DNA of 64,000 nt from Paraburkholderia phenazinium (GCF_900141745.1 NZ_FSRM01000002.1:682001-746000); one strand, 5' to 3'. Numbered from the stretch's first letter, positions 26,969-36,633 are shown. The notes: generated by a model from the sequence alone, not told the origin. Numbers and translations are program-made.

Positions 26969-28303
26969 CTACAGATACTCTCGAGCGTAGCGTCGTATCC
27001 CGACATACAACGTCTGATTGACAGCACTTACCGCTTTTGCTGAGCCCAAAGCTTTCTTAAGTTGCTGCCATTCTTCAATCATCGCGTTTTTCGCTTCCGT
27101 TGACAGCACGCCATTCCCGGGCGGATCGTCTTGCTTACAAAGCCGTGTCACCGTGCCTGGCGCGATTTCTAGCTCGGTCGCGATCGCAAGCCTGGTCCGC
27201 CCTGCGTCCCGCAATCTTTTCACCTCTTCGGCAAGAAAACCGTACCTAGTCGGTTTCACATTTTGCGGAACTCCGTTTACGACCCCTTTGTAGGTGAAAG
27301 CCGCCCCGCAACTGCACTTTGCCAAATACCCTCTTACCGAACGCTGTCGCAAGGATACGGGATGAAACGCACCATGCATCGACTGGAAGTTGGGACAGAA
27401 CGGCCACGCATTGGCGCAAGCCTCGGTAGGCAGACTGGAGAGAAACTCAGCGAGCAAAACCGTTCTATAGACACGTCCAATCGGTAGTGTTTTTCTCAGG
27501 GCCGTCGAGAGCCAGCTCTGATCGCTTCGCGGCATCGTTTCGAGATGTTGCAGGAAGGATTCTCCGAAATGCTGCATGAGCGAGTGCTTAAGGTCCCGCC
27601 CGCGAATCGATCCAAACCCGAGGGCGAAGCCGCCGGCGCGAGCGCTTTGCCTGAAGTGATTTACCAGATTCTCGGGGACGACGGAGACCCGAGAATGAAG
27701 CAACCACGCCGACATCTGGGCCACGCGTAAGCAAGCCTCGCTTTGCGAGGAAGTCAGGTCAAGCCTAACCTCCTTACCAAAGCCGACGACCGACTCCGGC
27801 GTTGGCCACGGTAGCTTCTTCCAAATAGCCTGGTGGTCAACTTCAACCAGCCATTGCGCATGTCTGGGACATATCAACACGCCAGGAAGTAGGTGCTCAC
27901 GACGCCAGTAGGGCGGCCGTCCCTCGGCGAGGTCGGAAGCGCGACACGCATCACAGTAGCGAAGCGCACCAAGTAGGCCCGCCTTTTTTTGAGATCGATG
28001 CGAGCCACGCTCGCGCGTCTGTTTGATGCAGTCGATCGCTGATTCTGCGGGGAGCAGGGAAGCGTAATAGGGATAAAGCGTCATCCGTTCGGCTATCTCG
28101 TCGGCGTCCCACGGCCAGACGTGCTGGCACTCAATGGCCACATGCTCAAGGCTATACGCCAAACCGAGGGGCAACGACGGGAAATATCCGAAGATCGTTC
28201 GCAGCGTTCCTGTGAAAACTGACACGCGCATGTCGTGGAGGTAACGAGCGATCACCCCGAAGAGAGGCTCGTCCTCGTAAGGTAGGTCAAGATCGACCGC
28301 CAT
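26969..28303 (-). CDS. tniQ: TniQ/TnsD-family target-selection protein 2
   Basis: A 444-residue TniQ-family protein, the class that guides TnsABC-type transposases to a target. It starts LPYEDEPLFGVIARYLHDM, as TniQ proteins do, and has the zinc-finger residues YCDACRASDL and LICPRHAQWL (C-x2-C and C-x2-H). A C-terminal helix-turn-helix is suggested by RLAIATELEIAPGTVTRL. It is the last gene of the tnsABC-tniQ-tniQ series and ends 62 bases from the convergent Avs-like gene. It differs strongly from the other TniQ, so the two probably recognise different targets or act together. Confidence 0.85.
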   Translation of the reverse strand: MAVDLDLPYEDEPLFGVIARYLHDMRVSVFTGTLRTIFGYFPSLPLGLAYSLEHVAIECQHVWPWDADEIAERMTLYPYYASLLPAESAIDCIKQTRERGSHRSQKKAGLLGALRYCDACRASDLAEGRPPYWRREHLLPGVLICPRHAQWLVEVDHQAIWKKLPWPTPESVVGFGKEVRLDLTSSQSEACLRVAQMSAWLLHSRVSVVPENLVNHFRQSARAGGFALGFGSIRGRDLKHSLMQHFGESFLQHLETMPRSDQSWLSTALRKTLPIGRVYRTVLLAEFLSSLPTEACANAWPFCPNFQSMHGAFHPVSLRQRSVRGYLAKCSCGAAFTYKGVVNGVPQNVKPTRYGFLAEEVKRLRDAGRTRLAIATELEIAPGTVTRLCKQDDPPGNGVLSTEAKNAMIEEWQQLKKALGSAKAVSAVNQTLYVGIRRYAREYL

Positions 28304-28491
28304 TTTCGCCTCCCTAGCTTTGGGCGAGCTGACGCAATTAGCCTTTCCCGTCCGCGCGTCATCTCACGACGCTGATACCCAATCGTCAAGCGTGCAGTCC
28401 GCTTCGGGTACTGATTCCAATGAGGTCCAGGCTGTGGAGGTTCGTCGGAGCGTAGTGGCTAAAAACGCAACGGTTGCTCATCAGAATCACA

Positions 28492-29865
28492 TCACAGCCC
28501 CCGGTCAGCAGTTGAAACGCCGCCTAACTCCTCCGGCGCATATCGTCGCAGAGCTTTCCAGAGCCCCGGTTCGGCACGGGACGCGATGCCAATACTTCCC
28601 GCGCTCGCGATCGTCTGGCGCCATTTTTCGACCATCGCATGTACTGACGTGTGACGATTCGGCGTCACATCCGCAGAATAGACGCGAGCCATCCTGCGAG
28701 CCGTACTCTCGGCGATCCTCAAATCCCTTGCGATCTCCGCTATGGATTGCCCGAAAAAATAGCGTCGCTGTGCTTCCCGAATATAATCGGGACCATAAAC
28801 TGTCGGGACGACACCCGCCGGAACGCCTTGCATGACCTCACTATAGGTGAACGAAAAGCCGCATCGGCACCGGGCATAGTGGCGGCCTTCATGCGCTTCC
28901 CGGATCTCTACTCGATGATTGGGTCCGTGCGGAGCGAACATGCTTGGGCAATATGGCCACGACGACTGCTCATGGCCTGTTCCCAATGCTGCTCCAAATA
29001 TTCCGAGCAGAATATTAGGCAACGCACATGTCGCCGTCTGGTAACGCCTCAGTCTGCCGATGATCCAGTTCTGCGCGGTGGTCGGGAGAAGCCCCACGAA
29101 GCGCAGGTATTCCGGACCATAGAACGAAGCGAATGCGCTTGTCAGACTGCGCGCTGCAAGCTGGTCTCGACCATGTGCGAATCCACTGCTGTGAGCAGCC
29201 TTCCAGCAGAACCGGAGCATTGACTCGGGGTCGACGCTCCTGCGTGCCTCCAGTAGCCACTGCGCGGCCCGTGCGACCTGGTGAACGTTGAAACGCTGCT
29301 CCTCAGTAAGCGACAGGCCGAGAATTTCACCTGAGGAGAGTGCATCTTCGATCGTAGGCCACGGCGTCGACGAACACGATCCATATCGCAGCGCCCTCAG
29401 CCAGCAATTGTGTGTCGGGCACACGAGAACGCCCGGAACCTGATGGACCCGTCGCCAGTGCCGAGGACGCCCTCGCGACAGGTCCTCGTCAACGCAGGCG
29501 TCGCAGCAACGAACTATCTTGACCTGCTGGATAAGCTTAAGCATGAAGGTCGGCAAGGTACCTACACGGCGGGTTTCGATCTCCGCATACAGGCGGCCAA
29601 GCTCGGACGGCGTCGCGAAGGTCGCGTAGAAAGGAAAGAGCGTGGTGGATTCGATCAGTTCGCGCGAAGACATCCCCCAGACAGCACGCACCTGTTCCGC
29701 GACAAACCCGAGGTTATACGCCAGTGCTGGCGAAAACTGCGCCCGATAGCCGAACATTTGATGCAGAAACCGATTCCAGTTCCCCACGCGCATCTCACGC
29801 GCATAGCGTGCGACCGCGCCGAAGAGCGGCTCGTCATCCTCTCGGGGAAACAGGTCAGTCGCCAT
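28492..29865 (-). CDS. tniQ: TniQ/TnsD-family target-selection protein 1
   Basis: A 457-residue TniQ-family protein. The N-terminus DDEPLFGAVARYAREMRVGN is the family signature, the zinc finger is RCCDACVDEDL with LVCPTHNCWL, and IAEIARDLRIAESTARRMARV gives a C-terminal helix-turn-helix. The ATG lies three bases after the tnsC stop, so the two are coupled, and the ribosome site is inside the end of tnsC. A gap of 188 bases with no clear gene separates it from the second TniQ gene. Confidence 0.87.
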   Translation of the reverse strand: MATDLFPREDDEPLFGAVARYAREMRVGNWNRFLHQMFGYRAQFSPALAYNLGFVAEQVRAVWGMSSRELIESTTLFPFYATFATPSELGRLYAEIETRRVGTLPTFMLKLIQQVKIVRCCDACVDEDLSRGRPRHWRRVHQVPGVLVCPTHNCWLRALRYGSCSSTPWPTIEDALSSGEILGLSLTEEQRFNVHQVARAAQWLLEARRSVDPESMLRFCWKAAHSSGFAHGRDQLAARSLTSAFASFYGPEYLRFVGLLPTTAQNWIIGRLRRYQTATCALPNILLGIFGAALGTGHEQSSWPYCPSMFAPHGPNHRVEIREAHEGRHYARCRCGFSFTYSEVMQGVPAGVVPTVYGPDYIREAQRRYFFGQSIAEIARDLRIAESTARRMARVYSADVTPNRHTSVHAMVEKWRQTIASAGSIGIASRAEPGLWKALRRYAPEELGGVSTADRGL

Positions 29866-29868
29866 GCT

Positions 29869-31596
29869 TCATCCCGCTGAAGCTGGATGAATGTGCGCCC
29901 CTTCGCGCGCCGATACGGTCCGAGAAGTTTTGAGAGCCTGGCCTCCGTTCACCCGCTGCTTGGTCGTCGACTTTCCGGGCCGGCCGTCGCGGTCCGCACC
30001 TGCGCCCCTCACCCGCAGCGCGTCCCTCACCACGGCCTCGGATGCCAGCCCCGGTGAGTCGGCCATGACCTTCAATACCAGTTTTTCGGCGTCATTTTCC
30101 GGGATGCGCAGGTAGACGAGCGATGACATCGCCTCGGCGAACACTTCTGCATCGATTCCGTCGCATCCGTCATTGATGGCTCGCGTTCTGACACCGGCCA
30201 GCGCATGTTCGTGTGCCCGGTCTGCGCCCTCAGCGCACATGTCCGCATATTTCGCCATCAACTTGGGATTTCCGCTTTTGAGCGCAGCTATCATCCCACC
30301 GAGAGGGGAAAGCGCGTTGCGGGTTGCGCACTGCATCAGGTCCACGGTGAGTGCCTCTCTTTTCGAGACGATCCCTTCGTATTGCGTGACCCGAGCGGAT
30401 TGCTTGGCAAGAGCGGGCATACCCGCACTCTCCGACAGCAATGTTGAGATCAAATCCACTTTGACCTTTCCGGAGGGAGGCCCCTTCTTCAGGAAGTCCA
30501 GCTCAAGGTGCTCTGTGGCAAACTTGTTCCATGTCTCTCCTGCTTCGAACGGCTTCAGCTCTTCGTAGCCGTACGATGTCGCACGTCGCATCAGACGCAA
30601 TCGCGTCCTCAGTAGTGTCATTCCATCCGGGGTTCCGAGCAGAAGAACGGAACAGCACCGACTGTTTAGAAGGTTGATCAGCATATCTATCAGTTCCGTC
30701 TTTGCAGCTGCTTTTAACACATTCTGAAATTCGTCAATTATGAGCAATCCTGTATAATATCTTGTCAACACGATAATCACCTTTGCAATGTAGTCGCCTA
30801 CATAGGATCTCGCTTTCATCTCATTCAGGTAACTCGTACCCAGATGCAGATCGATCGACAGCAGGATGCCCCTCAGAAATGTCATCACGCTGCCGTTGGC
30901 CGGCGCAGTCACGAACACCCAGACGAGCTGCCTGAACTGGCAGCCCACGCCGCGAAACGACTTGTGCTGGATGATGGGTGGAAACAAGCTGAGGATGATT
31001 TTCACCGCCGTCGTCTTACCAGTCCCCGAGAGTCCGACCAGCGCGCGACAGGCGGCATGATCTTCCACAAGATCGGCGATGACCCCCGGTTCCCCGGATT
31101 GAACCCTGCGATAGGCCGCATTGATGTCCGCATGGAGATTACGAGACGGGTCACTGCGCGCATACTGGGTCCTGAACGCGCTATGCATCCAGTTCAGCAG
31201 CATGCTATGCACCGGTAGAATGACAAGCAGCCGGTCGATCCTGCCGACCGCCATGATGCGGCGCTCGTCGGACCACGTGCGACACTCGGGTGGATGCGCA
31301 ACCGAGAAGTGTCTCGACAGGGCCTTCATGATCTTTCCCTCGTCGGTAAATGGAGGGAGCGCCAGGATCAGCGGATTGTTGCGATACTCCTCGAGTTCAT
31401 CGCCGGGATCGTGGTATTCCGCCTCGACGAACAGTTGCTGGCGGGCCAAAATCGGATCCTCCACAATCCGGAGCGGCACTGCATCTTCAGGGCGACGGCG
31501 GTCTGAGCCAGATCTTGAGCGGGCGTTCATTGACCTCGAAGGCTTTGCCGCCGCGTTGTTGGACGAACGGGAAGATGAACGAATTTGAGGATTCAT
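29869..31596 (-). CDS. tnsC: TnsC-like AAA+ regulator of transposition
   Basis: A 575-residue AAA+ ATPase that links target selection (TniQ) to the transposase (TnsAB). Walker A is GLSGTGKTT at 188-196 and Walker B is LLIIDEFQNV with Asp288 and Glu289. A sensor-like VLLLGTPDGM follows. The first 45 residues are Ser/Arg-rich and disordered. I chose ATG 31596, 13 bases after the tnsB stop and with GGAG upstream. The longer frame reaching 31671 would overlap tnsB by 62 bases. Length is close to Tn7 TnsC (555 residues). Confidence 0.9.
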   Translation of the reverse strand: MNPQIRSSSRSSNNAAAKPSRSMNARSRSGSDRRRPEDAVPLRIVEDPILARQQLFVEAEYHDPGDELEEYRNNPLILALPPFTDEGKIMKALSRHFSVAHPPECRTWSDERRIMAVGRIDRLLVILPVHSMLLNWMHSAFRTQYARSDPSRNLHADINAAYRRVQSGEPGVIADLVEDHAACRALVGLSGTGKTTAVKIILSLFPPIIQHKSFRGVGCQFRQLVWVFVTAPANGSVMTFLRGILLSIDLHLGTSYLNEMKARSYVGDYIAKVIIVLTRYYTGLLIIDEFQNVLKAAAKTELIDMLINLLNSRCCSVLLLGTPDGMTLLRTRLRLMRRATSYGYEELKPFEAGETWNKFATEHLELDFLKKGPPSGKVKVDLISTLLSESAGMPALAKQSARVTQYEGIVSKREALTVDLMQCATRNALSPLGGMIAALKSGNPKLMAKYADMCAEGADRAHEHALAGVRTRAINDGCDGIDAEVFAEAMSSLVYLRIPENDAEKLVLKVMADSPGLASEAVVRDALRVRGAGADRDGRPGKSTTKQRVNGGQALKTSRTVSAREGAHIHPASAG

Positions 31597-31609
31597 GATG
31601 ACGCTCCAT

Positions 31610-34072
31610 TCAATGCTGATGTGGGGGGTGATCCGTGATCTTTGAGAGCCTGGCAGCTTCGAGTTCGTCACGAAGCGAGCCGCGATGTTTCGGCCGTGCT
31701 GAAGGCTGACTGTCTACGGGGGGCGGTGCAGTGTCGGCTGGCGCGCCAGCCGTCGTCTTCCGCGCAATGGATGCGTTGACAACCTGCTCCCGCTTGCGCG
31801 CGTCCCTCATATTGCTGTCAACGGGGTGCTTCAGACCCGCCTCCCTTAGCAGAGCCTTCTGCATTTTTTTCTCGGCGGCCGCATCAACACGCGCATTGTT
31901 CATCTGCATGATGCGGGTGGTCTCGCCTGCTGCGAGTTCAAGCCGGTTGTTTTCATGATTGCGGTCCCGGTAGACCTGCCACTCGACCCAGGACAGGTCC
32001 TCGACTGGCGCCACGCGGTTGGTGGGCGCCCATATTCCCCGCTGCTGGAATCCTTGTGCCGTGATCCAGATGCACTGAAGGGCGCCTGGCTGGATAAGGA
32101 TCGGGACATGCCTGTCCTTCCTGTTAGTCGACTCAAGGTAGGCGCGCTCGGCCGCTGGCGAGGCGAAATAGGCACCATTCCAGCGAACGCCGCGGTCGGT
32201 CAGCAAGCCGGTTGCCTGGTGCCATGTTGCAAGCTGGATCTCTTCGACCGTGTAACTGGTCAGCAAGCCCGAGCGGTTCTCAATTCCCCAGTTCCACCGG
32301 TTAAGCGGCGTATCGGAGCGCCCCGCCCCGACCATCTCTGGGGGAGGCTGGTCGTCGGAGATGGGCGTACGGTGGTACACATGGATCGCCCGGAGTAGCT
32401 GCAGAATAAAACTTCTAAGCGTATGCACGGCGTCCCACGGATAGTGGCGGGCTCCCCGCGTGTGCCAGTCCCGCTCAACGACACCAAACATCTGACGCTG
32501 ATAGATCACCGTCAGGCAGCCGAAGCGCCGCTCAACCACTGCACGCCACGTGGGTGTGTAGGGCCGGCTGTTCTCGACGCTCATCCCGTAAGCGGCGAGT
32601 CTGTTCCAAGGCTCAGTCGCCATGAACTCGGCGCCACGATCAAGATGAAATGCCGTGGGCATGTAGACGCAGGGCCAGTCAGCTGCCGAAATAAAGAAGC
32701 CATAACGCGCGCACAACTGGTCTTTGGGCGTGACGATGCTCTCTAACGCAAGCGCCGCAGCCTCATAGCTCGCCTTCTCGAATCCGACCCAGAATCCCAC
32801 GATCATCCGACTAAACAGATCAACACACAGATAGACGGTCGGTCGTCCCACCACCACTTTCCGGTCCAGCATGGAGACGAGATAGACGTCGGCAACCGTC
32901 GCATCGAGCAGATAGACATCGCCCGGTCCCTGGATATGCTGCGCGGCATGCCCGCGTTTTGGCATCAGAGCTCCGCTACCCTGCTCAATGCGCAGGCTCT
33001 CCCGAGCCAAATAAGCGCCGGGCTCGGTCTGGCAAAAGTAGCTGAACTGCCGAACCGTAATGACGTTCTCGTCTTTCAGCTCCAGTTCGGTGAGGTGGCC
33101 CTCCCGGTCACGGACTTCGCGCTTGCGACGCGTCCGCAGGTTGAGTACATCGACGACGTTCCGATAGCTCGGCCTGGACCGCCTTCCGCGACGCGTCTTG
33201 CGACTGGTTTTTGCGATATGTGCCCGTCCCGCCTCAGCGACGCGCTTGACACTGCCTGCACCGAGCCTGCTGCCACCGGCTGTGGTCGCACCGGATGTGT
33301 CAGGGTCCTCGTCCGGATGATCTGCGTCCAGCACGACGGCTGCTTCGACGTCGGCTGGGCCGAGTTCAGCCAGCCACTCGGCTTCCTTGTTGGTAAGGTA
33401 CAGATCGAGCCCCTGCCACAGAATCCGGGTCAGGGTTTCGGAGGGAAGCATCCGGACGATCAGCACACCGTTCTTCGGTGGTCGTCCCGGCATCGTGCTG
33501 TACTGTCGATACACCCGCTGCCTGGTACCGGTCGGGCGGAAGTTATCTCCGCCGCGTGGACGGCCAGACGCAGGATAGTGACTACTCACCGCCTCACGCG
33601 TCATACCGCGCTGGAAATAGCGTCGCAGTTTTTCCCTAATCGTATTCTCGCAGACACCCCATTTCGCACACGCTTCATCGATCAGTCCTTGCCGGCTCGT
33701 CCGGCTCAGAAGTTGCCGGTAACGCGGGCGCGCGTCGTCACCGGTTGGCCTGACCAGAGCGGATATCTGCTTCCAGTTGTCAGCCGACTGTCGCTTATGG
33801 CCCTCGAGCGGACGGACCGTCGCCTCCACCATACTGAACGGATCCTCGAGAACCTGGACGAAGCGTCCCTCTCCCCGATAGCGGGGATCCGTCACTCTTC
33901 TCAGGTCGGCCGTGTCGCGTTTGATAAAACGGAGGTGACCTTCGATCGGGCAAAGATACGTATAAGGCTGTCCATCGCCGGAATAGACGACGCGAAGGAT
34001 CCGGTCGTCGTCTACATCACGCCATAGCGTGCGCACAGCAAAGGGAATATTGCACTTTACGCGGACAGGCAT
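31610..34072 (-). CDS. tnsB: TnsB-like DDE transposase
   Basis: An 820-residue transposase that cuts the 3' ends of the element and joins them to the target. The retroviral-integrase-fold core is visible: first Asp in YLLDATVADVYLV (about 390) with YLCVDLFSRMIVGFWVGF, second Asp in AFHLDRGAEF (about 477) and Glu in VVERRFG (about 513). A Mu-type C-terminal domain and a basic tail follow. The start at 34072 (MPVRVKCN) has AGGGGGC upstream and lies 17 bases after the tnsA stop. The extended frame to 34279 overlaps tnsA and is not protein-like. Confidence 0.92.
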   Translation of the reverse strand: MPVRVKCNIPFAVRTLWRDVDDDRILRVVYSGDGQPYTYLCPIEGHLRFIKRDTADLRRVTDPRYRGEGRFVQVLEDPFSMVEATVRPLEGHKRQSADNWKQISALVRPTGDDARPRYRQLLSRTSRQGLIDEACAKWGVCENTIREKLRRYFQRGMTREAVSSHYPASGRPRGGDNFRPTGTRQRVYRQYSTMPGRPPKNGVLIVRMLPSETLTRILWQGLDLYLTNKEAEWLAELGPADVEAAVVLDADHPDEDPDTSGATTAGGSRLGAGSVKRVAEAGRAHIAKTSRKTRRGRRSRPSYRNVVDVLNLRTRRKREVRDREGHLTELELKDENVITVRQFSYFCQTEPGAYLARESLRIEQGSGALMPKRGHAAQHIQGPGDVYLLDATVADVYLVSMLDRKVVVGRPTVYLCVDLFSRMIVGFWVGFEKASYEAAALALESIVTPKDQLCARYGFFISAADWPCVYMPTAFHLDRGAEFMATEPWNRLAAYGMSVENSRPYTPTWRAVVERRFGCLTVIYQRQMFGVVERDWHTRGARHYPWDAVHTLRSFILQLLRAIHVYHRTPISDDQPPPEMVGAGRSDTPLNRWNWGIENRSGLLTSYTVEEIQLATWHQATGLLTDRGVRWNGAYFASPAAERAYLESTNRKDRHVPILIQPGALQCIWITAQGFQQRGIWAPTNRVAPVEDLSWVEWQVYRDRNHENNRLELAAGETTRIMQMNNARVDAAAEKKMQKALLREAGLKHPVDSNMRDARKREQVVNASIARKTTAGAPADTAPPPVDSQPSARPKHRGSLRDELEAARLSKITDHPPHQH

Positions 34073-34089
34073 AAGCGGCCCCCTATGGC

Positions 34090-34902
34090 TTAGGCTGCTG
34101 TCTCGCGTGGGACGGCGACGAAACTCGACGGCGACTGATCCCAGAGTGCGGGAGCACGCAGGTTGGTCAACAGTTGACCGGTTGCAAGTAGCTGCCGGAA
34201 GGCACGCATCGATGCCCCCGGTACGAGTCCGCGCTCTCGCGTAGCCGCGCTGCACGCGTCGCCAGCTGACATGTGGCACGACCTCGCCAGTTCAGCCAGC
34301 ACTATCCGTTGCGCATGGCGCTCCGCCTCACTCACACCAACACGTTCAATGTATTCCCGCGCTGGATAGAGCCAGGCCAGGTTTCTGGCCCATACACTGT
34401 TAAGACCGTGGCTGAGGACGATGAATAGACGCACACCTCGCTCTTCCCAGTACTGGGACAATATGGCCAGTTCAATTTCCGTGTCGGGCCCGGGATCAGA
34501 CACGGAACGCCGCACCTTGACAGCTTCGTCCGCCAGGCGTCCTTCCACGTCGACCGTCACGACGAGATCGGTCAGCAAAACCCTCGGATTGCCATACCCG
34601 CCCGGATGCTTCAGTCCCATACGCGCAGCGATCAGAACAGTCCTGTCTAGCTCGGCGGGGACGCGCTCGCGGATATCCATCACGCCCTCACGAAAATATT
34701 CGTGCAGGAACGTCGCGTATTCGGTGTCGGCCGCAAGATGGAATTGACGCTGACCGAAACGCCAGCATGCAACGCGATGGACTCGGCCCATCTTCGGCAG
34801 TTCCCGCACCACAAGCGGCGGTGAATATGCCATCCCCCGCAGTTGTGCGCATGCCTGGCGGCAGATAAGACGCTCACGTTGGCGGATTGATTGACCGAAC
34901 AT
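34090..34902 (-). CDS. tnsA: TnsA-like endonuclease
   Basis: A 270-residue restriction-like endonuclease that cuts the 5' ends of the transposon so that it moves by cut-and-paste. Active-site residues line up well with Tn7 TnsA: Glu61 (ADTEYATF), Asp112 (LLTDLVVTVDV) and Lys129 (DEAVKVRRS), against E63, D114 and K132 as recalled for Tn7. The C-terminal part would contact TnsC. GGAGC lies eight bases before the ATG. It is the first gene of the tnsABC-tniQ-tniQ operon, so one transposon end should lie upstream of 34902. Confidence 0.9.
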   Translation of the reverse strand: MFGQSIRQRERLICRQACAQLRGMAYSPPLVVRELPKMGRVHRVACWRFGQRQFHLAADTEYATFLHEYFREGVMDIRERVPAELDRTVLIAARMGLKHPGGYGNPRVLLTDLVVTVDVEGRLADEAVKVRRSVSDPGPDTEIELAILSQYWEERGVRLFIVLSHGLNSVWARNLAWLYPAREYIERVGVSEAERHAQRIVLAELARSCHMSAGDACSAATRERGLVPGASMRAFRQLLATGQLLTNLRAPALWDQSPSSFVAVPRETAA

Positions 34903-35089
34903 GGCAAAGCTCCATTGGGCCGTTGGGTGCCCTTGTCAACACCATCACCTTGCCGTATGCATTGCAATAGCCGCAGTCCAACGCCGAACGCTTCGGGCAA
35001 AGCACAAAGCATTACCCAAGCCCCTCGCATCGGCGCCAGGAAGGACAGCACGCCAATTTCACGGGACGTGGGCTGCCCACCGTTTAATA

Positions 35090-35845
35090 CTACTGGACCG
35101 GGCCACCACCCAATGATCTGGACGGCTGGCAGATGACGACCATCACGCCGCGGGCGAAGGCCCACTGCTGGACGGAGGGGGACAGCTGCGGCTGATGGTC
35201 CATGATGACTGTGTGAGGCACCCCCTTCCGTTTGGAAAGGCGCTCTAGGTATGCTACCGCGGCACCTGCCCTGCATGGAAAGATATGTCCGGACGACAGC
35301 GGCTTCTGGGTGTACCAGTCATGCACGATGACGACACAATCTTCCGCAAGGTACCCTGCTGATAGCACCGTTTTCCATGTGACATCGATCCGCCAGATTT
35401 CATCGCCAAGACGCGTCCAGAATTCCCGCCTCGCCGCGCCTGAGCGGCGCCCCACAGTCGGGCGTGCGCCTTCGTCTGAATACGGCCACGGAATGGGCCT
35501 GATGAGCGGATTGCCGACCAGACTGGTGCGCCACGACGACGGTGGAACGCGGGACACGTCGCGGCCATTGTCCAGCGGTTTTGCTAGCCGCTTTCCGACG
35601 CCCGATACCGGCGACGCCCCAGCCATGAACAGATCTTCAAGTCGGTCCGATGCCGGCAGCGAAGCATGGTTAATGTGCATGCCGCCCAGACTGCGCTGAA
35701 TCTGCGCGAACGCGAGCGAAGCACGGTTCACATTTTTGTTCCGCCCTACATGCTTATCAAGCTTGACTTGCTTACGGAGCTTGGCATTCTTATGCCGTTT
35801 GTCATGCTTGCCGCCTTTGCCGGCAATACGTTCGGTTGGCTTCAT
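35090..35845 (-). CDS. IS3-like DDE integrase-core protein, C-terminally truncated
   Basis: A 251-residue protein. Residues 1-50 are very basic (Lys/His-rich). From about 148 the chain follows the IS3/retroviral integrase core: WRIDVTWKTVL with Asp154, VIVHDWYTQKPLSSGHI, then a second Asp216 in VIMDHQPQL and WAFARGVMVVICQPSR. It stops at the point where the catalytic Glu segment would begin, so it lacks the third residue of the DDE triad. AGGAGG at the ideal distance precedes ATG 35845, so it looks translated. It could be a broken IS3-family transposase or a protein taken over by the Tn7-like element. No inverted repeats of an insertion sequence were seen. Confidence 0.55.
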   Translation of the reverse strand: MKPTERIAGKGGKHDKRHKNAKLRKQVKLDKHVGRNKNVNRASLAFAQIQRSLGGMHINHASLPASDRLEDLFMAGASPVSGVGKRLAKPLDNGRDVSRVPPSSWRTSLVGNPLIRPIPWPYSDEGARPTVGRRSGAARREFWTRLGDEIWRIDVTWKTVLSAGYLAEDCVVIVHDWYTQKPLSSGHIFPCRAGAAVAYLERLSKRKGVPHTVIMDHQPQLSPSVQQWAFARGVMVVICQPSRSLGGGPVQ

Positions 35846-36633
35846 GAGTCCTCCTGCCTGGTGAAAATGTAGCGCCTGATGCGGCCGCGTTGGCGAGCAC
35901 CAACGACGCATCTGCACCCATTGATACGGAAGTGCCAGAAACCCGCCGGGCTCTGAACCCGAGGGTGCGGCGCGACCCTCATCCCGAGCCGCACCCTCGC
36001 CCCATCCTTTTTCATAAGTTGTCCATAGTTATTGGTTCGAATGCCTCGCATGACTGTGTGCTTGAGGCGGCGTACCCGACAGCTTTTTCAGGTAACTGTA
36101 GTCCATGGCTGTCCCGGGTCAAGCTGGACGCCTCGGTACCGTCGTGCTTGTGCTGGCCGCGATCGTACCGTGAATAACAGACACTTATAATTTTTCACGG
36201 CGACCTGATGGCGTTGAAAAACAGGCCATTTCCAGGTCCGATCTGGCCATCTCCTTCCAGTGCTCCGCTCCACAGGACAATGTTTTGTACTGCAAACTAT
36301 ATCAAGATCGATACATGCAGAATCGCGCGAGTCATCGTACAACGGCGCTATCCTTCAGACCATTTCAGCCGCAGGGTCTTAAGTTTCTTTTATATGACTT
36401 CTCTGTATATGCCGGTGGTGGTTTTTGGCCTGCCGTGAACTGAACCGGCTGGACGAGATGAGGCCGCAGTCTGACTTCCGGCGGGACGCATTCTGGCGCC
36501 CCGATTGGCACGATAATGAAACTTAGCAAGCGTCGCGATCCGTTTCCCTTCGCGTTTTGCAGCTAATCCCGCTCATCGCGCTATGAAATCTGGATATCGC
36601 GCCCGCGGCCATTTTTCGCGCCATAATCGGCTG
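35846..36633. other. Long non-coding region containing a perfect hairpin
   Basis: About 790 bases with no supportable gene. It holds the stem-loop listed at 35961-35998 and a stretch with low GC around 36160-36430. Its position, between the truncated DDE gene and the KfrA-recombinase pair, makes it a candidate for a transposon end or a recombinase resolution site, but I found no matched terminal repeats by eye. Confidence 0.4.
35961..35998. repeat. Perfect 11-base stem-loop
   Basis: GAGGGTGCGGC at 35961-35971 is matched by GCCGCACCCTC at 35988-35998 with a 16-base loop that itself carries ACCCTC. It could be a terminator or a protein-binding site of the mobile element. Confidence 0.65.

Noticed and set aside
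32936..34027. 363-codon plus-strand frame opposite tnsB
   Set aside because: It is antisense to a transposase with clear DDE residues and has no start signal or recognisable domain.
26969..34902. CRISPR-associated transposon
   Set aside because: No Cas genes or repeat-spacer array are present anywhere in the window, so the TniQ proteins are not part of a visible CRISPR system.
36150..36190. TGTCTGTTATTCACGG (minus strand) as a right transposon terminus
   Set aside because: It begins with TGT, but I found no matching copy at the left side of the island by eye.
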